DNA from: Bryobacteraceae bacterium
GTDB taxonomy: Bacteria > Acidobacteriota > Terriglobia > Bryobacterales > Bryobacteraceae
Assembly (NCBI GenBank): GCA_030039005.1
Contig: JASHQT010000169.1
Span: forward strand, 1-49,231
Reading direction: 5' to 3'
Length of the DNA: 49,231 nucleotides
A program made the translations under genes and the position numbers. Below are positions 1 to 7,160 of this stretch, piece by piece. The notes under the pieces are model-generated. The model did not search any database. It worked only from the letters and a program-made list of their open reading frames with translations, and was not told where the DNA came from. Within the stretch, counting starts at the first letter, position 1. The number at the start of each line of letters is the position of its first letter.

Positions 1-1
1 G

Positions 2-121
2 GTGCGCTGGCTGGCCGGCGAGTGCGAGTCGTGGAAACAGACCGCCGTCGACACCATCGTCAATCTTAAGGAAGGCACGGGTCAGCCGTGCTCGGAGGCA
101 TCGTTCACCGCGGGTCGCTGA
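2..121 (+). CDS. C-terminal tail of an unidentified protein (cut by window edge)
   Basis: An open frame enters from the left edge and stops at a TGA ending at 121, giving 39 residues that include WLAGECESW and end in FTAGR. It has two cysteines and no recognisable motif. Codon composition is G+C-rich like the neighbouring plus-strand genes. The following 280 bases are non-coding, which fits a gene end here. I do not recognise the family from so short a tail, and a chance open frame cannot be excluded. Confidence 0.35.
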   Translation: MRWLAGECESWKQTAVDTIVNLKEGTGQPCSEASFTAGR

Positions 122-332
122 ACGTGGTCGCCCGGGAATGTTCGGCCGATAATACAAACCTACTATGGACCTGAGCTTCCGTTTGGTCCATCATAGACGC
201 AACAAACAAGACGGGGGGTTGAATATGCATGCTCGCAGTGGTGCCCCACTCGTCGCCGCGCAGCATGCAGAGGTTTAATCCCCTTTAACTCATTCGATCA
301 GACTCCCAGGCAGCAGAAAATCCATTGGCCGG

Positions 333-348
333 TAATAGATTTCTATTA
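333..348. promoter_or_regulatory. Perfect inverted repeat, candidate operator
   Basis: TAATAGA and TCTATTA are exact reverse complements separated by TT. The repeat ends one base before the candidate -35 box at 349. This is where a dimeric repressor or activator controlling the TonB receptor could sit. The arrangement is visible; the regulatory role is inferred. Confidence 0.35.
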
Positions 349-378
349 TTGTCAGTTCGCGGCTGGCGTGCCTAAAAT
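349..378 (+). promoter_or_regulatory. Candidate sigma-70-type promoter for the TonB receptor
   Basis: TTGTCA at 349-354 and TAAAAT at 373-378 are separated by 18 bases, which matches housekeeping sigma-factor spacing. Transcription would start near 385, leaving a short leader of about 17 bases before the ATG at 402. No clear Shine-Dalgarno sequence precedes that ATG. Confidence 0.4.
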
Positions 379-401
379 CGCTGAGCACTCGCACATTTTA
401 A

Positions 402-3400
402 ATGATTAACAAGAATTGCATAGCATTCTTCTCGCTTTTGGTGTCGCTAGGCGTGATGGCATACGCGCAGGACCCGATCGGAACACTGGAGGGACAGATC
501 ACGGATCCCTCCGCAGCGGTGGTCTCGGGCGCCGCGGTGAGCGTGCACAATGCGCAAACCGGACTCACGCGAACGGACCATTCCGCACGAGACGGCTCCT
601 TCCATTTTTCGAATTTGCCCGTCGGGGAATACTCGCTGACCGTGAACGCGGATGGATTCAGCTTGTTCTCTCAATCGCCGATCCGGGTCGATATTGGCCA
701 AGTTGTCCAATGCCCCGTGGCGCTGCAACTCGTCGGCGGCCACTCGGAAGTGAACGTCACGGCGCAAACCGTCATGGTGGACACCAGCCAGACCATCGGC
801 GATGTCGTCAACTCGCAACAAGTGACCGACCTTCCCCTGAACGGCCGTGATGTGACGCAGCTTGGACTTTTGCAATCCGGTGTGGCTCCCATGACGGCCG
901 GTTTGGCGGAAGCGGGCGGCATCGCACGCGCGGGCCAAGCCTACGCCGTCAACGGCCAGGCGCCCGAATCGAATAACTACTTACTCGACGGCGCTTCGAA
1001 TGTCGACAGCGTCAACGGAGGTTACGCCATCCGCATTCCGGTGGATGCCGTGAGCGAGTTTCGCATCCTGACGCTGAACGCGCCGGCCGAATACGGCGAG
1101 ACGAGCGGTGCAACCACGTCGGTGGTCACGAAATCGGGGGGCAACGGCTTCCACGGCGACCTCTATGACTTCTTCCGTAACAGCTTCTTCGACGCTCGCA
1201 ACTTTTTCGCCGCCACCACCGAACCGTTACACCGCAACCAGTACGGCGCCACGCTCGGCGGCCCCATGCGCAAGGACAAGGATTTCTTCTTTGTCTATTA
1301 CGAAGGACAGCGTGACACCGCGGGCGCCACGCAAGGCGGCATCGTGCCCACCGCGGCCGAACACGCGGGCAATTTTTCCGCGGAAGGGCCGCTGATGAAC
1401 GAATTCACGGGACAGCCATTTCCGAACAACACGATTCCCGCGTCCATGATCAGCCCGGTCGCGTTGCAGGCAGAGCAGTACTACCCGCTACCCAACGCTG
1501 CGAACCAGGTTTACGAATCCACCCAAATCGGCACTCAAAATTACGATCAGGGCGGTTTCCGACTGGATCACTACTTCGACGGCGGTAAGGATCAATTGTT
1601 CCTGCGTTATTCCGGCTTCGCCTTGTACGAGTTCGATCCGCTGCCCATCGCCGGCGCGGGCGTGCCCGGCTTCCCGGTGACCGACAACGTCTCCACCAAC
1701 TCGGTCACCATTTCGGACGTTCATCTCACCTCGTCACAGACAGTACAAACGTTCCGCGCGTCGTTTTTCAGAAATGTGTTCTTGGCCGGACAAGCCGTCA
1801 ACCATACTCCCGGCAGCAGCCTGGGCTTCGATTACCAGCCCACTTTGGGCCTTAACGACGGTGTCCCGTATTTGATCGTCAGCGGCTACGCGTCACTCGG
1901 AAATCCGATTACCGGGCCTCAGAACACGTATCAAAACGACTACCAGGGCTCGTACTCGATCGCCATGACGCGTGGACGTCACAATCTCAAATTCGGCGGC
2001 GACCTGGACCGCCAGCAGATCAATGTGCTGTTTGGCATCGCCACCAACGGTTTCTTCGTCTTCGCTCCGTTCCCTGCGAGCGATTCGTTCGCCAGCTTTC
2101 TGCTGGGCCAATCCGTGGAATTCTTCCAGGGCGGTGGCCAGTTCGACCGCGGACTTCGCAAGTGGGTGGGCGCCGGATACGCTCAGGACGAGTGGCGTGT
2201 CTCGCCGCATCTGACCTTGAACTTCGGTTTGCGCTACGAGGTCAACACTCCCTATACCGAAATCCGCAACCGGCTGAACGCGTGGGATCCCGGTCACCAG
2301 TCGATCGTTTATCCCAGCGCTCCCGAGGGACTGTTGTTCCCTGGCGATCCGGGGATCCCAGCCGGGATCGCTCCCGTCGACTGGAAGGAGTTCATGCCGC
2401 GCGTCGGGTTCGCGTGGGACCCGTTCGGCGACGGCAAGACCACCTTTCGTTCCGGTTACGGCATCTTTTATGATGGCTTCACCAACGGCACCGGAGGCCC
2501 GATCCAAGCCGCGATCAGCGCGCTGCCGTGGACGCAGGCTTATCAAATGACCGGCCCGGGATTCGACATCGCCAATCCTTATGGCAGCGGTCCATCGCCT
2601 TTTGGTCTGAATAACTTTGTCGCTCCCGCCACCGTCCTCACGGTTGCCTTGGGGATGCGCCCACCCTACGCGCAGAACTGGAATTATTCGATCGAGCGCG
2701 TGATCGCAACGAAATATCTGCTGGATGTCCGCTACGTGGGAAGCAAAGGCACGCACCTGCCGCGTTTCATTGAGGGCAATCCCACCGTCTTCGCCAATAA
2801 TAACCAGCGCGAATACTCGACTTGCAATGCCGCGGGACTTTGCAACTACGGTTCGGTGGGATTGCTGACCGATATCGCCAATTCCACCTACAACGCGCTG
2901 CAGGTGGCGTTCTCCAGGCAATATGCGAACGGCCTCGCCTTCACCGCGTCCTATTGGTTTTCGAAAAGCCTGGATGACATTTCCACGCTGAACGTGGCGG
3001 GTTCTGCGCCCACGCTGGTGGCCGGTGAGAACGATCTGGCACAAAATCCTTTCGATCTCGCGGCCGAACACGGGCCGTCGCTGTTCGACGCTCGCCACCG
3101 TTTCGTGTTCAGTGGAACTTACGCCCTGCCAAACTGGAGCAACGCTTCGCGCGCCGCGGGTTTCCTGCTGAACGGCTGGCAGGCCAACGTCATCGCCAGC
3201 CTCTCCACCGGCACGCCCTTCACGGTTTACGACAGCGCCGACGTCTCCGAGCAGGGCAGCGCGCCGGAGATCACGGGCTTCTATTCGAGCAGGCCTGATC
3301 TCATCTCGAACCCGAACGTGGGACAGCCACATACGGCCAACGAGTGGATCAGCCGGTCGCCGTTCCTGCAGCTCAATCTCGTCACGCAAGCCGGGCAGTT

Positions 3401-3641
3401 CGGCAACGAAGGCCGCAATGTGGTGCGCGGGCCTGGAATCGAAGACGTGGATTTCTCGCTCTTCAAGTATTTCGATGTCAGCGAGCGAACGCGGGTGCAG
3501 TTCCGTGCCGAGTGGTTCAATCTGCTCAACCACCCCAATTTTGGATTGCCCGAGAACGATCTGGAGTCGCCGGCCTTCGGACAGATTTTGCAAGCTGGTT
3601 CGCCGCGCGTGCTGCAATTGGCCGTCAAGGTGATCTTTTGA
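402..3641 (+). CDS. TonB-dependent receptor, Oar-like, with carboxypeptidase-regulatory-like domain
   Basis: This 1079-residue outer-membrane protein begins with a Sec signal peptide (hydrophobic core FFSLLVSLGVMAYA, cleavage near AYA-Q). Residues about 25-110 form a carboxypeptidase regulatory-like Ig-type domain (GTLEGQITDPSAAVVSGA). A plug domain follows (LPLNGRDVTQL at about 145, NYLLDGASN at about 193), then a long beta-barrel ending in a terminal Phe (VIF), the usual outer-membrane insertion signal. Length and order match the very large TonB receptors that are expanded in Acidobacteria. Such receptors import large or scarce substrates using TonB energy; the ligand cannot be read from sequence. 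It appears to be the first gene of a plus-strand unit with the AhpD-like and MFS genes (18 bases to the next ATG). Confidence 0.9.
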   Translation: MINKNCIAFFSLLVSLGVMAYAQDPIGTLEGQITDPSAAVVSGAAVSVHNAQTGLTRTDHSARDGSFHFSNLPVGEYSLTVNADGFSLFSQSPIRVDIGQVVQCPVALQLVGGHSEVNVTAQTVMVDTSQTIGDVVNSQQVTDLPLNGRDVTQLGLLQSGVAPMTAGLAEAGGIARAGQAYAVNGQAPESNNYLLDGASNVDSVNGGYAIRIPVDAVSEFRILTLNAPAEYGETSGATTSVVTKSGGNGFHGDLYDFFRNSFFDARNFFAATTEPLHRNQYGATLGGPMRKDKDFFFVYYEGQRDTAGATQGGIVPTAAEHAGNFSAEGPLMNEFTGQPFPNNTIPASMISPVALQAEQYYPLPNAANQVYESTQIGTQNYDQGGFRLDHYFDGGKDQLFLRYSGFALYEFDPLPIAGAGVPGFPVTDNVSTNSVTISDVHLTSSQTVQTFRASFFRNVFLAGQAVNHTPGSSLGFDYQPTLGLNDGVPYLIVSGYASLGNPITGPQNTYQNDYQGSYSIAMTRGRHNLKFGGDLDRQQINVLFGIATNGFFVFAPFPASDSFASFLLGQSVEFFQGGGQFDRGLRKWVGAGYAQDEWRVSPHLTLNFGLRYEVNTPYTEIRNRLNAWDPGHQSIVYPSAPEGLLFPGDPGIPAGIAPVDWKEFMPRVGFAWDPFGDGKTTFRSGYGIFYDGFTNGTGGPIQAAISALPWTQAYQMTGPGFDIANPYGSGPSPFGLNNFVAPATVLTVALGMRPPYAQNWNYSIERVIATKYLLDVRYVGSKGTHLPRFIEGNPTVFANNNQREYSTCNAAGLCNYGSVGLLTDIANSTYNALQVAFSRQYANGLAFTASYWFSKSLDDISTLNVAGSAPTLVAGENDLAQNPFDLAAEHGPSLFDARHRFVFSGTYALPNWSNASRAAGFLLNGWQANVIASLSTGTPFTVYDSADVSEQGSAPEITGFYSSRPDLISNPNVGQPHTANEWISRSPFLQLNLVTQAGQFGNEGRNVVRGPGIEDVDFSLFKYFDVSERTRVQFRAEWFNLLNHPNFGLPENDLESPAFGQILQAGSPRVLQLAVKVIF

Positions 3642-3659
3642 GCCAAGGAGTTAACCCAC

Positions 3660-4220
3660 ATGCCACACATCGAACTACCTGAAGGACTGCCGGGAATCAG
3701 TAGCGCTTTAGCCTTTCGTCCTGAAACAGCGAAGCCCTTGCGTGCCTTGGCCGAGGTATTGCTTCGCGGACCCAGCACCTTGACCAGCGGCGAGCGGGAA
3801 ATGATCGCCACGTTCGTCTCGGCCCGAAACGATTGTTATTTTTGCCAGGCCAGCCATCGGGCGGCGGCGGCTCATCACTTAAAGGGTAACTATGAACTCG
3901 TTGACGCCGTCCGTTCGGACTATCAGAGCGCGCCAGTCAGCGCGAAACTGAAGGCGCTTCTGGCCATCGCTGGCAAGGTGCGGGAGAGTGGCAAGAGGGT
4001 CACCGCGGAGGATGTCGGCTGCGCCCGCGCCGAAGGGGCCACCGACCTTGAAATCCACGATACCGTGCTGATCGCCGCCGCCTTCTGCATGTACAACCGC
4101 TACGTGGACGGGCTCGCCACCTTCACTCCTACCGATGAGAAGCTCTACGACGAGATGGGCTCGCACATGGCGAAGGCAGGATACGTGCGGGCATCGGAAC
4201 CCGCGGCGGCGGCCCGGTGA
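3660..4220 (+). CDS. AhpD-like / carboxymuconolactone decarboxylase family protein
   Basis: This 186-residue all-helical protein carries the AhpD-type redox motif C59-Y-F-C62 followed by H66 (sequence NDCYFCQASH). That places it in the peroxidase-related branch of the carboxymuconolactone decarboxylase-like superfamily. Such proteins are small cytoplasmic thiol peroxidases or alkylhydroperoxidase helpers. There is no signal peptide. The start is supported by AAGGAG (3644-3649) upstream of the ATG. It follows the TonB receptor closely, and its stop overlaps the GTG start of the MFS transporter (GTGA), so the two are probably translationally coupled. The physiological substrate is not evident. 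Confidence 0.82.
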   Translation: MPHIELPEGLPGISSALAFRPETAKPLRALAEVLLRGPSTLTSGEREMIATFVSARNDCYFCQASHRAAAAHHLKGNYELVDAVRSDYQSAPVSAKLKALLAIAGKVRESGKRVTAEDVGCARAEGATDLEIHDTVLIAAAFCMYNRYVDGLATFTPTDEKLYDEMGSHMAKAGYVRASEPAAAAR

Positions 4221-5464
4221 CCACTGCCGCGAACACCGCCGAGCCGGCCGGCGTAGCTGTCGAACGCAACGAACGCAGCTTGCGCTATCCAGGCTGGCGG
4301 ATTGCGGCCGCGTCGTCCTGCTGCGTGTTCGTCAGTTTCGCGTCGCTACTGGTCTACACGTTCAGCATTTTCCTCAAACCCGTCACCGAGGAATTCGGCT
4401 GGTCGCGCGAGGCCGCGTCCATCGCTTTCGGCATCGCGGCGATCACGGTCGCCGTTTGTTCCCCGCCCTTGGGGTATTTGCTGGATCGCTATCCCGCCCG
4501 GCGAATCATCCTGCCGTGCATCACGGTTTTCGGTTGCGCGTTTGCTTCTCTCGCTCTGATGACCAGGCATCTCTGGCATCTCTATGCCGTGTTCTTTGTG
4601 CTCGGCGTGGTGGGAAATGGGACAGCGCAACTGGCTTACGCGCGCGCGCTCAGCACCTGGTTCCGTGATTGGCGCGGCGCGGCGTTCGCCGTGCTGATGA
4701 CCGGCGGGGCCATGGGAGCGATCGTCTGGCCGCTCATTGCGCAGGCTCTGATCGATACCGTTAGCTGGCGAACCGCGACCGCGATTCTCGGGGCAGCGGT
4801 GCTCGGGATCGGATGGCCGCTGGGTTCGCGAGTGAAGGAGCGCGAGGGTGCGGTGATCGCGCGCGAAGAGGCCACCTCTGGGTTGCCGGTAGCCGCTGCG
4901 ATACGGTCGCGCATCTTCTGGATCATCGTGACGGTGCTGTTCTGCGCCTCCATCAGCCAGAACGGCGCCATCACTCATCTTTCCGCGATGCTGACCGATC
5001 GCGGCATCTCGCCTGGCGGCGCGGCTCTGGCAGCATCCGCATTGGGTGGCGCAGCCGTGCTTGGCCGGCTGCTGGCGGGGTGGCTGCTTGACCGCTTCTT
5101 CGCGCCGCGCGTAGCGATGATTCTGCTTCTTGCGGCGGCGCTGGGTGCGCTGGTTTTGTCCGGCGCGCGGTCGCAATCCGCGGGCGTCGCCGGAGCAGCG
5201 TTGATCGGCGTGGGCATGGGCGGCGAAGCGGACATCACGCCCTGGCTGCTGGCGAAATACTTCGGCCTGCGGTCGTTTTCCACCTTGTATGGACTAAGCT
5301 GGACGGCCTACGCGATCGCAGGCGCGATCGGCCCCATCATCATGGGCAAAGCCTTTGACGCCACCGGCTCCTATCAATCACTCCTCGTGCAGTTGGCGGC
5401 AGTGGCAGCGGGTTCGGCGGCGCTGCTGCTTTTCTTGCCCCGATACCGTACGTCGAGAAATTAA
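4217..5464 (+). CDS. Major facilitator superfamily transporter
   Basis: This is a 415-residue integral membrane protein with about twelve hydrophobic segments in two halves. A short charged loop, LLDRYPARR, after the second helix of the first half corresponds to the usual MFS loop 2-3 motif; LLDRFFAPR repeats it in the second half. The organisation resembles the monocarboxylate/oxalate-formate type of MFS carriers (VYTFSIFLKPVTEEFGWSR near residue 50), so an organic acid is a plausible but unproven substrate. The GTG start overlaps the stop of the AhpD-like gene by four bases. It converges with the next, minus-strand gene. Confidence 0.85.
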   Translation: MTTAANTAEPAGVAVERNERSLRYPGWRIAAASSCCVFVSFASLLVYTFSIFLKPVTEEFGWSREAASIAFGIAAITVAVCSPPLGYLLDRYPARRIILPCITVFGCAFASLALMTRHLWHLYAVFFVLGVVGNGTAQLAYARALSTWFRDWRGAAFAVLMTGGAMGAIVWPLIAQALIDTVSWRTATAILGAAVLGIGWPLGSRVKEREGAVIAREEATSGLPVAAAIRSRIFWIIVTVLFCASISQNGAITHLSAMLTDRGISPGGAALAASALGGAAVLGRLLAGWLLDRFFAPRVAMILLLAAALGALVLSGARSQSAGVAGAALIGVGMGGEADITPWLLAKYFGLRSFSTLYGLSWTAYAIAGAIGPIIMGKAFDATGSYQSLLVQLAAVAAGSAALLLFLPRYRTSRN

Positions 5465-5474
5465 TCCGCGCGTT

Positions 5475-7160
5475 TTATTTCACGATGCCGCGGCTTTCGT
5501 CAATGGTCAAAAATTGATTCGCGGGCACGTTGCGAAACGTCTGTTTCGTTCCGCTGGGCCACGCGACTTCGATCGAATTGACCACCGCATCCTGCGCCAG
5601 CCCAAAGACCAGCGCCAGATCGCTTTGCGAAGTGTAACTGGAGCCGCTGCGCACGGTGTTCGATTGCCGGCCCGAAGCGGATGCGATGGTGACCTTCGCA
5701 CCGATGCCGTCACGATTCGATTTTGTGCCGACGGTGCGGATGGAAATCCAGTGGTTGCGGTTTCCGCCGTCATTGCGGAATAGGTGCGCGGGACCGTTGT
5801 TGGAGGTGATCAGAACGTCCAGATCGCCATCGCGGTCAAAATCGCCGTAGATCGCGCCGCGTGCCACCAGGGGTTTGGCGAAATCCGGGCCCACGGCATT
5901 CGATACGTTCTCGAACTTCTTTCCACCCAGGTTGCGGAACAACAGCGGCGGCTCGCGATATTGAATCTTGGGCTGCACGCGCCCGATCTCTTCTTCGATG
6001 TGCCCGTTGGCGGCGAGAATGTCGGGATATCCGTCAAGATCGTAATCGAAGAAGAACAACCCGAACGTCAGCGAGAGCAGACTGTCGCGCCCCACGCTCG
6101 AGCTCGGCGCCTCATCGACGAACAGCCCGTTGCCTTCGTTGTGATACAGGCCGAGCATTTGATTCGAAAAGTTGCCCACCAGAAGATGCGGACGGCCGCT
6201 GCGGTCGTAATCAGCTGAATCGACGCCCATCGCTCCGCGCGCGACGCCGTCTTCGCCGTACGCCACGCCCGCCTGCACCCCCTCCTCCGTAAATGTGCCA
6301 TTCCGATTATTGCGGTACAGCTTGTTGGGCTGCGTGTCGTTGGAGACGAAAATGTCCGGCCAGCCGTCGTTATCGAAATCGAGAATGGTCACGCCCAGCG
6401 ACTTGCTGGTCGGATCGCCGAGGCCGGCTTTGGCCGTGACGTCCTCGAAGCGCCCGCCGCCCAGGTTGTGAAACAGCTTGCTCGACGTTCCTTTGTACGA
6501 TTCGGGTGTGCAGTAAGACTTCACGTTTCCATCCAGCGAACAATACAGATCGCCTTTTTGCGACCACTGCACGTAGTTGGCGACGAACAGGTCCAGCTTT
6601 CCGTCGCGATCGTAATCCAACCACGCGGCGCTCGTGCCGAAGTTGGCGTTCTTGATTCCTGACGCCGCGGTCACATCTTTAAACTTGCCGTGGCCCTCGT
6701 TGTGAAACAGGCGATCGCCATCGAGCGCGGTGATGTACACGTCGTCGCGGCCATCGTTATCGTAATCGCCAACGGCGACCCCGATACCGTACATCTCCAC
6801 GTCCAGTCCGCTGCCTTTGGTGATGTCGGTAAACGTTCCGTTGTGATTGTTGCGATAGAGCGCCGCGGTGGTGCGGCGCCCGCGCGGAGCCCAATCCTTG
6901 CTGTTGATCAGCAGGACATCGAGCCAGCCGTCGCCGTCGGCATCGAAGAACGCGGCGCCGGAGCCCATGGTCTCGGGCAGATATTTTTTGCCCGATTTGC
7001 CCGCGTTATGAACGAACTTGATTCCCGATTGCGCCGTCACGTCGGTGAAAACCACTTTATTCGCGGCGGCCGATCCTGTGGACGCGGCGTCGATGGCGAG
7101 GGTGGCCAGAACGGCCGCGCAGGCCAGGGTTACCAGCGCGCTTTTCATATTGCCCCTCAC
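5475..7160 (-). CDS. CRTAC1-family protein: VCBS/FG-GAP propeller with ASPIC/UnbV domain, Sec-exported
   Basis: This protein of about 560 residues has a Sec signal peptide (ALVTLACAAVLATLAIDAAS). It then has repeated FG-GAP/VCBS blades, each with Ca2+-binding-like motifs such as DADGDGWLD, DYDNDGRDD, DYDRDGKLD, DFDNDGWPD, DYDLDGYPD and DFDRDGDLD. The C-terminal ASPIC/UnbV domain contains GSSYTSQSDLALVFGL and VAWPSGTKQTF. Two starts are possible: GTG at 7160, overlapping the upstream stop as GTGA with GGAGG nine bases before it, or ATG at 7148 behind GGTGAGGGG. It lies directly downstream of the pentaheme cytochrome gene and is co-transcribed with it. It is paralogous to the protein at 12003-13685. 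The role of the family is not settled; a secreted scaffold or binding function is likely. Confidence 0.88.
   Translation of the reverse strand: MRGNMKSALVTLACAAVLATLAIDAASTGSAAANKVVFTDVTAQSGIKFVHNAGKSGKKYLPETMGSGAAFFDADGDGWLDVLLINSKDWAPRGRRTTAALYRNNHNGTFTDITKGSGLDVEMYGIGVAVGDYDNDGRDDVYITALDGDRLFHNEGHGKFKDVTAASGIKNANFGTSAAWLDYDRDGKLDLFVANYVQWSQKGDLYCSLDGNVKSYCTPESYKGTSSKLFHNLGGGRFEDVTAKAGLGDPTSKSLGVTILDFDNDGWPDIFVSNDTQPNKLYRNNRNGTFTEEGVQAGVAYGEDGVARGAMGVDSADYDRSGRPHLLVGNFSNQMLGLYHNEGNGLFVDEAPSSSVGRDSLLSLTFGLFFFDYDLDGYPDILAANGHIEEEIGRVQPKIQYREPPLLFRNLGGKKFENVSNAVGPDFAKPLVARGAIYGDFDRDGDLDVLITSNNGPAHLFRNDGGNRNHWISIRTVGTKSNRDGIGAKVTIASASGRQSNTVRSGSSYTSQSDLALVFGLAQDAVVNSIEVAWPSGTKQTFRNVPANQFLTIDESRGIVK

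Larger units (their letters stand above)
122..401 (+). promoter_or_regulatory. Intergenic leader upstream of the TonB receptor
   Basis: This is a gene-free stretch more A+T-rich than its flanks. It holds a hairpin (ATGGACC at 165-171 with GGTCCAT at 185-191, 13-base loop, no T tract, so only a doubtful terminator). A 17-codon open frame at 225-278 (starts MHARSG, ends AEV) is preceded by GGGGGG. A perfect inverted repeat TAATAGA-TT-TCTATTA lies at 333-348, and a promoter-like pair follows directly. The hairpin and small frame are visible, but their function is unknown. Confidence 0.4.

Noticed and set aside
165..191. Hairpin as a rho-independent terminator
   Set aside because: The stem is only seven pairs with a 13-base loop and no T tract follows.
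1893..3617. 574-codon minus-strand open frame
   Set aside because: It is entirely antisense to the TonB receptor, with no domain, signal or ribosome site. G+C-rich coding strands often leave an open antisense frame.
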